A stretch of DNA of 5,742 bases from G039029935 sp039029935 (GTDB lineage Bacteria > Chloroflexota > Anaerolineae > Caldilineales > Caldilineaceae): contig JBCCFC010000921.1 in the NCBI GenBank assembly GCA_039029935.1, positions 1-5,742 of the forward strand, read 5' to 3'. Positions 1-5,742 of this stretch are shown here, piece after piece. Below the pieces are notes generated by a model. It was not told where the DNA came from, made no database searches, and saw only the letters and a list, made by a program, of their open reading frames with translations. A program made the translations under genes and the position numbers. Each line of letters starts with the position of its first letter. The first letter of the stretch is position 1.

Positions 1-103
1 CATGATTTTGAGGCTCACACTACCATCCTTGACCCTCCTTCCCCCAAGTCTCCTTTACCTGCGATCAAGCCTTCCCCACATCCTTTGACAACTTAATCGC
101 ATG
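1..103. other. Non-coding tail downstream of the TIR-CHAT gene
   Basis: After the TGA of the TIR-CHAT gene the minus strand is strongly purine-rich (plus strand rich in C and T, about 22-90). All three minus frames are interrupted by stops, and none reads like the missing end of a CHAT domain. No terminator with a T-tract is visible on the minus strand. A minus-strand ATG occupies the last three bases (3 to 1), but nothing shows that it starts a gene. Confidence 0.5.
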
Positions 104-1804
104 TCATTCACTGGTATTGCGGTAAAAGGCGGTCACAAAGCGTGTGGCTGTCTCGACCAAGACACTATGGCTCATAGCAACCACCGAGGTCGTACCCCCT
201 TGCAGCAGCCGTGCCGCCACCGATGCCGTGGGCTGGTCCTCACTCTGCGCAGTCTGGCAGGCATCCAAAAAGATGAGCGGCACATTGTAGTCGCGCATCC
301 GCTCGGCCAGTGTGTTGGCATGAACCAACTTGACGCGTCGTTTGCCAATCACGTCAACATCGCGTTCATCCTCAAAACAGAGCGCACCCAAGCCGACGCG
401 CTTGTCATAGACGCCATGCCCGTCAAAATGCACGACATCATAGGCAATCCCCGCATCCCGCGCCCGTTCAAGTTCGCGGTTGAGGGCAGAGAGCGTCGGT
501 TCGGCCAACATCGTCACTGCCGCCATCTCGTCCAACGCCGCCACCGCTGTCACCAAAGGCAATGCGCTGGCACGGTGGTCGATGTAGCTCACTGAGCCTG
601 TGCCGTCGGCCTGTAGTTCTGGGCGTGGACTGACCAGTAGGATGCGGATCGGTGGGTCAACGGGCTGCCGTTGGATGATCTCTTGGTTTGGAATCTGGCG
701 GCGGACACGGAGGGGACGTTTGCCTTGGAAGAGATAGCCTTTGCCATCGTGGAGGAGTTCCCACGGGAGGGCGAGGAGGGTACTGGCGGCTTCATGCGCC
801 AAAACAGGCAAGGGTGCCTGTTCTACGGTTGCGACCTCCACCGAAAAGAGCAGTTGAGCGGCATCCCCGCGCTGCCAGGCGTTGAGGGCGTTACGAGCGG
901 CTTCTGTGCCAAAGACGGCATCGAAGATGGCTTTGCCCCAAGCAGGGAGGCTGTTCTCGATGCGGTTCTTTCTCTCGTCAATGGAGCCGACGCCCATCGG
1001 CCAGCGGAAGTATTCCTCCAGATACCAGTCGAGGTCGTCCATTTCGATGATGCCAATGGGCGCGGTGAAGGGGATGAGGCTACTCTTGATGGGCTGGATA
1101 GCCTCGTCATGCGATTGGTAGATGAGTTGCGCCAAGCCAATCGCCCGTTGCGCACCCGCGTCTGTGGTCATCATCTGCGGCTGATGGATTTCGAGCGTCA
1201 GGCGGTCGGCAGTTGGCCGCTCCACAAGTTGCGCTGGTTCAGGGTCTTCGGGTGCGCGTTCACCCAACGCCGCCAGCAGTGCGGGCATGGCCTCGGTCAA
1301 GCCACTGACATGCGTCTCAATCGGTACGGCCAACGGTTCACGCTCAAACCACAACCCCAAGGCGGCAGGTTCCACACCGGGCAGCAGGATGGGGATGACG
1401 CGGTAGTCGCTCGCCTTGTCGTTCTGCTTGCCCTGTGCGTGTAACTGTTCAGCCCCCTGAGACTTCGGCGTCAGCTCAGTCCCCTGAGCTTGTCGAAGGG
1501 GGCACTCGGCTTCGACAAGCTCAACCGACAGGGGGTTTACCTGTGCATTCAGTTGCGCCTCCGTGCTGAGTCCCAAACTGATCTCGGTACGCACCCAAAT
1601 GGAGTTGATGGTCTGTGGGCTGATGACGACCAGCATAGCACGCGCCGATTGGATGGCCTCGGTGATGACCGCATCAAGCGCATCGCCACCACGCAGGTTG
1701 CGCGAATCGACCCATGTTTGCAGATTATGTGCTTCCAGTTGTTGACGCAACGCCGTGACAAACGCGTCATCGGCTGTTGCGTGAGAGATAAAGATGTGTG
1801 ACAT
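104..1804 (-). CDS. TIR-CHAT fusion protein (predicted NADase/caspase-like immune effector), C-terminally short
   Basis: A 566-residue cytoplasmic protein with no signal peptide or membrane segment. Residues 1 to about 180 form a TIR domain: it starts MSHIFISHATADD, has a box-2-like RNLRGGD (about 36-41), and keeps a W70-x3-E74 motif (SIWVRTEIS), where the glutamate of bacterial TIR NADases lies. Residues about 200-330 (DLDWYLEEYFRWPMGV, LPAWGKAIFDAVFG) match the N-terminal part of Chloroflexota CHAT proteins. Residues about 335-566 are a CHAT caspase-like protease domain: LPWELLHD (347-354), catalytic His463 in HFDGHG and Cys516 in LDACQTA. TIR domains of this class cleave NAD+ or make signalling nucleotides, and CHAT proteases cleave partner proteins; joining them suggests an abortive-infection or cell-death device. 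That role is inferred, and substrates are unknown. The start is secure: in-frame TAA at 1831-1829, AGGA six bases before the ATG. Two oddities: residues 89-124 look like an inserted palindromic repeat, and the protein stops at FYRNTSE, where relatives continue for roughly 50-60 residues. Confidence 0.9.
   Translation of the reverse strand: MSHIFISHATADDAFVTALRQQLEAHNLQTWVDSRNLRGGDALDAVITEAIQSARAMLVVISPQTINSIWVRTEISLGLSTEAQLNAQVNPLSVELVEAECPLRQAQGTELTPKSQGAEQLHAQGKQNDKASDYRVIPILLPGVEPAALGLWFEREPLAVPIETHVSGLTEAMPALLAALGERAPEDPEPAQLVERPTADRLTLEIHQPQMMTTDAGAQRAIGLAQLIYQSHDEAIQPIKSSLIPFTAPIGIIEMDDLDWYLEEYFRWPMGVGSIDERKNRIENSLPAWGKAIFDAVFGTEAARNALNAWQRGDAAQLLFSVEVATVEQAPLPVLAHEAASTLLALPWELLHDGKGYLFQGKRPLRVRRQIPNQEIIQRQPVDPPIRILLVSPRPELQADGTGSVSYIDHRASALPLVTAVAALDEMAAVTMLAEPTLSALNRELERARDAGIAYDVVHFDGHGVYDKRVGLGALCFEDERDVDVIGKRRVKLVHANTLAERMRDYNVPLIFLDACQTAQSEDQPTASVAARLLQGGTTSVVAMSHSVLVETATRFVTAFYRNTSE
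1432..1546. repeat. In-frame palindromic insertion inside the TIR domain, with 7-bp flanking direct repeats
   Basis: The 7-mer CCTGTGC occurs at 1432-1438 and again at 1540-1546, exactly 108 bases (36 codons) apart. Between them lies a palindromic unit. A perfect 13-bp inverted repeat (1486-1498 with 1510-1522, 11-base loop) is extended by CCCCT 1481-1485 with AGGGG 1530-1534, and AGCTCAG 1473-1479 can alternatively pair with CTGAGCT 1484-1490. Translated, this gives residues 89-124, including CPLRQAQGTE, an ungapped stretch unlike TIR sequence. Removing 36 residues joins LNAQ to GKQNDKASDYRVIPILLPG, which restores a normal TIR spacing. The core (CTGAGCTTGTCGAAG) resembles a palindromic repeat scattered through many bacterial genomes. 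The direct repeats look like a target-site duplication; this reading is inferred, because 7 bp could also match by chance. Confidence 0.75.
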
Positions 1805-1810
1805 CGTGAT

Positions 1811-1814
1811 TCCT
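1811..1814 (-). promoter_or_regulatory. Ribosome binding site of the TIR-CHAT gene
   Basis: The minus strand reads AGGA, then six bases, then ATG. Together with the in-frame TAA only nine codons upstream of the ATG (1831-1829), it fixes the start codon at 1804. Confidence 0.65.
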
Positions 1815-1830
1815 GTTTGAAAGAGCGTTT

Positions 1831-1900
1831 AGCTTGTCAGCACTTCAGCTTGTCAGCACTTCAGCCTGACGCGCTGACGGCTGACAAGCTGAAGTGCTGA
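1831..1900. repeat. 21-bp-stem hairpin built on a 16-bp tandem repeat, in the TIR-CHAT leader
   Basis: AGCTTGTCAGCACTTC is repeated in tandem at 1831-1846 and 1847-1862, with a degraded third start at 1863. A perfect 21-bp inverted repeat pairs 1837-1857 with 1880-1900 around a 22-base loop. Because the left arm is tandemly repeated, the right arm can instead pair 13 bp in a shifted register (1853-1865 with 1888-1900). It lies 27 bases before the TIR-CHAT start codon and downstream of the possible promoter, so it would be in the 5' leader. There is no T-tract on the minus strand, so it is not a standard terminator. It may be an interspersed repeat or a leader structure. Confidence 0.8.
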
Positions 1901-1936
1901 TAGTATTCGCATTCATTTGCTTGGACAATAATCACG

Positions 1937-1942
1937 ATTGTA
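1937..1942 (-). promoter_or_regulatory. Possible -10 element of the TIR-CHAT promoter
   Basis: The minus strand reads GGTACAATCG; TACAAT differs from the TATAAT consensus at one base. No good -35 hexamer lies 16-18 bases upstream (only a T-run and TTTACA at too short a spacing). A start near 1930 would give a leader of about 125 bases that includes the 1831-1900 hairpin. The match is short, so this is tentative. Confidence 0.35.
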
Positions 1943-1987
1943 CCACAGATTTGCTGTAAAAAACCTACATCAAACCTCTATGTTTTT

Positions 1988-2032
1988 GGCGTTGGTCATG
2001 GTTTCTGGGTGGACGACACCATGACCAACGCC
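1988..2032. repeat. 15-bp perfect inverted repeat
   Basis: GGCGTTGGTCATGGT (1988-2002) pairs perfectly with ACCATGACCAACGCC (2018-2032) around a 15-base loop. A run of five T lies just left of it on the plus strand, so on the minus strand the stem is followed by A, not T. It is therefore not an intrinsic terminator for the upstream gene. Confidence 0.75.
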
Positions 2033-2040
2033 TAATCCAC

Positions 2041-2059
2041 ACCGCCGTGAACGGTCGGT
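2041..2059. repeat. Small hairpin, 8-bp stem with one bulge
   Basis: ACCGCCGT (2041-2048) pairs with ACGG (2051-2054) and CGGT (2056-2059), with T2055 bulged out. It begins a chain of hairpins that runs to the stop codon of the upstream gene. Confidence 0.5.
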
Positions 2060-2074
2060 GCCACATAACGACGT

Positions 2075-2108
2075 CCCATTCATGGGCCTCTTACTCGTAG
2101 GTAAGGCC
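2075..2108. repeat. Two small adjacent hairpins
   Basis: CCCAT (2075-2079) pairs with ATGGG (2082-2086) over a two-base loop. Alternatively GGCC-TC-TTAC (2085-2094) pairs with GTAAGGCC (2101-2108). The second stem shares GGCC with the left terminal arm of the 2104-2218 element, so the two structures exclude each other. Confidence 0.4.
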
Positions 2109-2218
2109 ATTCCACAAAAATAATTACCCAGAATTCGTTCAGTCAGCACGCCCTCGTGCGGGTCGATCCGGCACGGGGCGTGCCTACTAAACGGGCATTT
2201 TATTCTGTGGAATGGCCT
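2104..2218. repeat. Compound palindromic element, MITE-like, about 115 bp
   Basis: Terminal arms AGGCCATTCCACA (2104-2116) and TGTGGAATGGCCT (2206-2218) are perfect 13-bp inverted repeats. Inside, GCACGCCCTCGTGC (2146-2159) pairs with GCACGGGGCGTGC (2171-2183) except for one bulged base, and each of these arms is itself a small palindrome (GCACG...CGTGC). No transposase frame is present. Terminal inverted repeats, small size and nested palindromes fit a non-autonomous mobile repeat. A clear target duplication is not visible, so mobility is inferred. A folded RNA is the alternative. Confidence 0.65.
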
Positions 2219-2222
2219 AGCA

Positions 2223-2248
2223 GACGCCGAATTTATTCGGTGGGCGTC
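2223..2248 (-). repeat. Hairpin directly after the stop codon of the surface-protein gene
   Basis: GACGCC (2223-2228) pairs with GGCGTC (2243-2248) and GAAT (2229-2232) with ATTC (2235-2238); an alternative inner stem is CCGAAT with ATTCGG. It abuts the TAG stop codon at 2251-2249. It could stabilise the 3' end or act as a weak terminator, but no T-tract follows on the minus strand. It also resembles a member of the palindromic repeats that fill this spacer. Confidence 0.55.
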
Positions 2249-5200
2249 CTATTTTCGCAACACAGGCAAATAGACCGTCCACACACTCGGCCCCTGATTC
2301 ACTGTTCCCATATCCACAATCGGACGTGTACCGTCAGCCATCACCATCTCCAGCACATAATGATGCTCGGCATCTACATTGCCAGCAGCATCCTCAAAGC
2401 GGTAATCCGCACCATTGGCTGCACCCTGTGCCAGAATTATCTGCTCATCACTGGTCAAGCGCACTGGTTCGCCACTTGCTTCATCCAACCGCAACACATG
2501 GAAGCCAACAAGGTCGTTTTCATCCACAGTGGACCATGACAACACAACCTGCCCTTCTTCCACCGACACATCTCGGTTGGTTAGCACGACATTGGTGGGG
2601 TTGTAGATACGCACGGTGTCGGTTACGGTGTGAGTGTAGACCTGTGCGGTATTGATTGTCCATGTATTGGGCAACGCACTGGTATCCAACGCGGCCACAA
2701 ACTCAACAATTACATCAAAATGGTTGCCCGGCCCCAAGTCCATGCCAAAGCCGTTGGGTGCAGCCTGTGTGAGGTCGCCCCACAGAATTTGGCCTGTATC
2801 GGCTGTGGTATCCGCATCTGGTATGGTGCGAATATCAATAAAGGTCAGATAGGCTGAACTGTAGGTGTCGGTCAACGGCAGCGTTGTGATGGTCGTTGTG
2901 CCTGTGTTGGTGATGCGAATCGTGAAGGTGACAATTGCGCCAGGAAGTACAGGGTCCGGTGTATTGCGGATTTTCTCAACCGCGACCGATGGCGGGGTTG
3001 GCTCAAAGCCAAAGTCGATGGTGTAGTCGTTGTCACCCGCATTGCCTGTTGTGATTTGGACACAGCTATGGCCTGCTAAGATAACACCGTTGTCTCCATC
3101 GCTGTCATGGACATCAGTGCTTATGCCGCTGGTGGCATGATTGGCGTTGCTCGCATAATCCTGCGTCGTGATGGTTGCGCCATTCAGGTCTGTGTCATCA
3201 AATGGCACACACACACGGTAGGTGGTTTGAGGCGCGAGGCCATCCGCTTCATCAAAGTAGTATTCACCGCTTGTGTTGGTCGTGGTCGTCGCAACAACCG
3301 TGCCTGTGATGCTGTAGAGCGTGACATCAATATCGGCCAGACCATTCTCGCAGGGGTCTTGAATGCCGTCACCATCGTCATCTTGCCAGATGTAATTGCC
3401 GATTTCGATGGGTGCGCGCTCACAGAGCAGTTCCAGATCACCCAGCCCTGCGGCCTTACCAAATGTGCCCGGAATGTTGCTGGTGTTGGTGAACACATTA
3501 TACGATTGGCCGATCAAATCCCGTGTACCGTCTTCAATATACGAGAAGAAGATGCCGCCTGTATTAAATGTGCCGCCTTCTGCTTTGTTGACCGCATCCC
3601 AGCCTGTGGATGCGATTTCCGTTGAGTTGGGCAAATAGGCGAGCGCACCAAGCGCAATCTCCCGATGATTGACGACGCCATTTTCTTCGATAAATTCATC
3701 ACCCGTATAGAACTCGGTGGAGGCGATGTCATCGGTCCACGTGGTTTCGATGGTAAATGTGCCGTCGTAATCCGGCGTGGCATGGAGAATATCGCCAGAG
3801 GCGTTGACACGGAAGCCGTCGGTGTTGTCGCCATTGTTCATGTTACCTGTGAGGTCGGCGTTTAGCTCACCCCCTTGGTTGCCTGTGCGATCCAGCAGGC
3901 CGATGGTCAGATTGCCATCCGATGTGAACTCGATGTCAGTCAGCATCGGTTGTGGATAGACGATACGTCCATTGATGGCACATGAGGCCGGCCATGTGCT
4001 TGTCCACGCAAGCCATTCACGGTAATCGACATCACAGTCGCCGTGGTTGGCAGCATGTTCACGTCGATAGGTAAGGGCAAAGTCGAGAACGGGCGTACTG
4101 TCAAAGGTGTTGGTGCTATCGACGAAGCGATAGACATAGCCACGCAAATCAGCCGGGTCACCCGAATACTCGCCTGAACAGACCAGCCCAACATAGAGAT
4201 CACCGTGATGATAGTCAAGTGCAAAAGGCCGCATGTCGGTGTCATCATAGGGATCACCACCATTCTCGCCGGGATTGGCATTACATGGGTCGGGCAGCGT
4301 ATAGGTGTGGATCGTGCCCGCCGAGCCAGCGCTGTTGATCTCAATGCCATGCAGTGTCTTTTGATAAAGGTTGATGGCATAGAGAATCGATCCATCACCA
4401 GAGAAATCGATGTCACCCAGCCCCACTTTGCCCACCTTGTCAAAGGCGTCGGCATCGGTAGACGGGACGCCCGGCGTGGCCGAAATCCCCCGTGCTGCGT
4501 TGTCACCAATGCTGCCCACTTGGATCACATTGGGACCGCTGTCGGTTGCGCCATCCAAATTGAGCCAGAGCGGTGTGCCATCATTGGCGGTGTTGGTATC
4601 CGCGCTAATGGCGTAGATCGCGCCCAAATCTCCTTCATTGTCGGTGTCTGCATCGGGCAGTGGCGAATGCCGTTTGAGGAAGGCGGCGCTAAAGATACGC
4701 TCATGCGTACGGTCATAGGCTAGCCCCCACGTTGTGCCGATCTGCGAGTAGAGGGCTTCGCCGCTTGGATCCGGTGTGACACCACGCTGGTTGTAGGGCC
4801 AACTCACCAGCGCCTTGCCGTCGCCTGTGTTGTCAAGGAAACAGGTCGTGGCGAGAGATGGGTTGGTCTGACAATAGTCAGCAGCGTCCAGCACACCCAA
4901 ATCAGCCGAACACATGCCCACCTGATGCTTCTGCGTGGCCGTGCCGTTGCCTGTGCCGCTATAGCCAACGTCGAGATAATCGGGTAGCCCCGTGAACTCA
5001 AGCCGGATATGAGTATTCGTGGTAAAAATGTCGTCAAATAGGTAAGAACCATCGGGACGCAGCGTGGTCTGTGCAACCACAGCATTGTCGTTGTCATAGG
5101 CATAGACCACGATATCGCTGTTGTAGAATGTGGCGTCCGTGCCGCTGCCCGTGTCGTTGATACCATCGTGATTGAGATCGCTGAATACCGTACCACCAAG

Positions 5201-5742
5201 GTCATTGGCGTCGGCACAGAGCGGAGCCGTGAAGCCAAAGTCAACTGTGTAGTTGGTATCGCCCGCAATCGTCGTTGTCATTGGCTCGGTGTCAACCGCC
5301 AGCGTGACTGCTTGGCTGTCGATATTCGTAGCCGTGCCGCTGCCATCGCCATTGTCATCGTTGTCGATATCATTGTCAGGGTCGCCGCCATCCGTCGCAC
5401 TGCTGGTGTAGTCAGCGAGCGGATTGCTTACGCCAAAGTTGCTTGATGGAATACGCACAGCATAGTCACCTTCGGCCAAGCCTTCAAAGCTGTAGTAACC
5501 GCCAGCCGTTGTCGTGCTTGAAATCGGTGCGCCGCCGCTGAGTAGCTCGACAGTCACACTGGTTAAGCCATAGTCTGACTCATCACCGTTGACGCTGCCA
5601 TTGCCATCGGCATCAAACCAGACAAAGTTACCAATGTTGACGGTCGGCGTGATCTCCGCCAGACAAACCTCATCAAAGACGATGCGTGAGTGGTTGCCGC
5701 CGACATCGGCATTGGACACCCAGAGGTCAAGCGATGTCGTGG
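2249..5742 (-). CDS. Large secreted SdrD_B/DUF11 multidomain surface protein (5' partial)
   Basis: The reading frame is open to the right edge (…TSLDLWVSNADVGG), so the N-terminus and signal peptide are outside the window. The GTG at 5719 is an internal valine codon. At least 1163 residues are visible. In order: the end of an upstream domain; an SdrD_B module (about 5638-5231; IGNFVWFDADGNGSVNGDE…YTVDFGF); a divergent second one (5200-4820; GTVFSDLNHDGINDTG); a region of about 465 residues (4816-3419; GLAYDRTHERIFSAAFLKRH, LGDIDFSGDGSILYAINLYQ, MLTDIEFTSDGNLTIGLLDR) whose recurring blocks suggest a beta-propeller; a third SdrD_B module (3403-3005; IGNYIWQDDDGDGIQDP); a DUF11-like module (2992-2612; VTFTIRITNTGTTTITTLPLTD); a fibronectin-III-like module (2593-2270); and the tail VYLPVLRK. 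Acidic DxDGDG loops suggest Ca2+ binding and the many cysteines fit an exported protein. Such proteins act as structural or adhesive surface components. No enzyme motif is seen, and the ligand is unknown. Confidence 0.9.
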   Translation of the reverse strand, partial: TTSLDLWVSNADVGGNHSRIVFDEVCLAEITPTVNIGNFVWFDADGNGSVNGDESDYGLTSVTVELLSGGAPISSTTTAGGYYSFEGLAEGDYAVRIPSSNFGVSNPLADYTSSATDGGDPDNDIDNDDNGDGSGTATNIDSQAVTLAVDTEPMTTTIAGDTNYTVDFGFTAPLCADANDLGGTVFSDLNHDGINDTGSGTDATFYNSDIVVYAYDNDNAVVAQTTLRPDGSYLFDDIFTTNTHIRLEFTGLPDYLDVGYSGTGNGTATQKHQVGMCSADLGVLDAADYCQTNPSLATTCFLDNTGDGKALVSWPYNQRGVTPDPSGEALYSQIGTTWGLAYDRTHERIFSAAFLKRHSPLPDADTDNEGDLGAIYAISADTNTANDGTPLWLNLDGATDSGPNVIQVGSIGDNAARGISATPGVPSTDADAFDKVGKVGLGDIDFSGDGSILYAINLYQKTLHGIEINSAGSAGTIHTYTLPDPCNANPGENGGDPYDDTDMRPFALDYHHGDLYVGLVCSGEYSGDPADLRGYVYRFVDSTNTFDSTPVLDFALTYRREHAANHGDCDVDYREWLAWTSTWPASCAINGRIVYPQPMLTDIEFTSDGNLTIGLLDRTGNQGGELNADLTGNMNNGDNTDGFRVNASGDILHATPDYDGTFTIETTWTDDIASTEFYTGDEFIEENGVVNHREIALGALAYLPNSTEIASTGWDAVNKAEGGTFNTGGIFFSYIEDGTRDLIGQSYNVFTNTSNIPGTFGKAAGLGDLELLCERAPIEIGNYIWQDDDGDGIQDPCENGLADIDVTLYSITGTVVATTTTNTSGEYYFDEADGLAPQTTYRVCVPFDDTDLNGATITTQDYASNANHATSGISTDVHDSDGDNGVILAGHSCVQITTGNAGDNDYTIDFGFEPTPPSVAVEKIRNTPDPVLPGAIVTFTIRITNTGTTTITTLPLTDTYSSAYLTFIDIRTIPDADTTADTGQILWGDLTQAAPNGFGMDLGPGNHFDVIVEFVAALDTSALPNTWTINTAQVYTHTVTDTVRIYNPTNVVLTNRDVSVEEGQVVLSWSTVDENDLVGFHVLRLDEASGEPVRLTSDEQIILAQGAANGADYRFEDAAGNVDAEHHYVLEMVMADGTRPIVDMGTVNQGPSVWTVYLPVLRK

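Larger units (their letters stand above)
1805..2248. other. Intergenic spacer packed with inverted repeats
   Basis: No convincing gene lies in these 444 bases on either strand. Short open frames here lack a ribosome site and are broken across the palindromes. The space is filled by at least six hairpin-forming segments (listed separately) and a possible promoter for the TIR-CHAT gene. The density of palindromes suggests successive insertion of small non-autonomous repeats, or a structured RNA leader; the sequence alone cannot separate these. Confidence 0.7.

Noticed and set aside
1..3. Minus-strand ATG at the window edge as the start of a downstream gene
   Set aside because: Only the start triplet is visible, and the purine-rich AAGGAGG is too far upstream to serve it.
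101..595. Plus-strand open frame of 164 codons opposite the CHAT domain
   Set aside because: It is antisense to the CHAT catalytic region, is rich in His, Arg and Cys as expected of a shadow frame, and has no convincing ribosome site.
671..1444. Long plus-strand open frame (257 codons) opposite the TIR-CHAT gene
   Set aside because: It lies wholly antisense to the clear TIR-CHAT frame, has no recognisable domain, and its composition is that of a reverse-complement shadow.
1831..1862. Two 16-bp tandem copies as a CRISPR remnant
   Set aside because: The copies are directly adjacent with no spacer, and they form the arm of a hairpin.
1983..2032. Stem plus T-run as an intrinsic terminator of the surface-protein gene
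   Set aside because: The five T lie on the plus strand to the left of the stem, so the minus-strand transcript would read the stem followed by A.
2156..2539. Plus-strand open frame crossing the palindromic spacer into the surface-protein gene
   Set aside because: It starts inside the palindromic element and then runs antisense to the clear C-terminal coding region; no domain is recognisable.
3107..3625. Plus-strand open frames of 172 codons (also 4205-4723) opposite the surface-protein gene
   Set aside because: They are antisense shadows of repetitive Asp/Gly/Thr codons with no recognisable domain.
5717..5719. GTG as the start codon of the large surface protein
   Set aside because: The frame continues upstream as TSLDLWVSNADVGG with no stop, so this is an internal valine and the gene runs off the window.

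Overview
The window carries two genes, both on the minus strand, separated by a 444-base spacer full of inverted repeats. It looks like the chromosome of a filamentous or environmental Chloroflexota bacterium, of the Caldilineae/Anaerolineae/Ardenticatenia type. That is an inference from three signs. The CHAT protein has wording typical of that phylum (YFRWPMGV, LPWELLHD, VVAMSHSVLVETATRFV). The giant secreted SdrD_B-type protein ends in a 'VYLPVLRK' tail. Short palindromic repeats sit both between genes and inside a gene.

Layout in transcription order (right to left). From the right edge (5742) down to 2249 runs the 3' part of a very large predicted extracellular protein; its N-terminus lies outside the window. 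It contains three SdrD_B-like (Cna-B-type, Asp-rich, probably Ca-binding) modules, a large cysteine-containing region that may be a beta-propeller, a DUF11-like module, a fibronectin-III-like module and the short C-terminal tail. Next, 2248 to 1805 is a non-coding spacer. It holds a hairpin directly after the stop codon, a compound palindromic element of about 115 bases with terminal inverted repeats, small hairpins, a 15-bp inverted repeat, a possible -10 promoter element, and a 21-bp-stem hairpin built on a 16-bp tandem repeat. Then 1804 to 104 encodes a TIR-CHAT fusion: an N-terminal TIR domain that keeps its WxxxE glutamate and a C-terminal caspase-like CHAT domain that keeps its His and Cys. 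The last 103 bases, downstream of that gene, show no coding sequence.

The two genes need not work together; the spacer between them is long and has its own possible promoter. The TIR-CHAT protein looks like an intracellular immune or cell-suicide effector: a TIR NADase-type domain joined to a caspase-like protease. The neighbour is an exported surface or matrix protein. The most unusual points are an apparent 108-bp in-frame palindromic insertion inside the TIR-CHAT gene, flanked by a 7-bp direct repeat; a CHAT domain that stops abruptly before the usual C-terminal segment; and the dense palindromic structure of the spacer.
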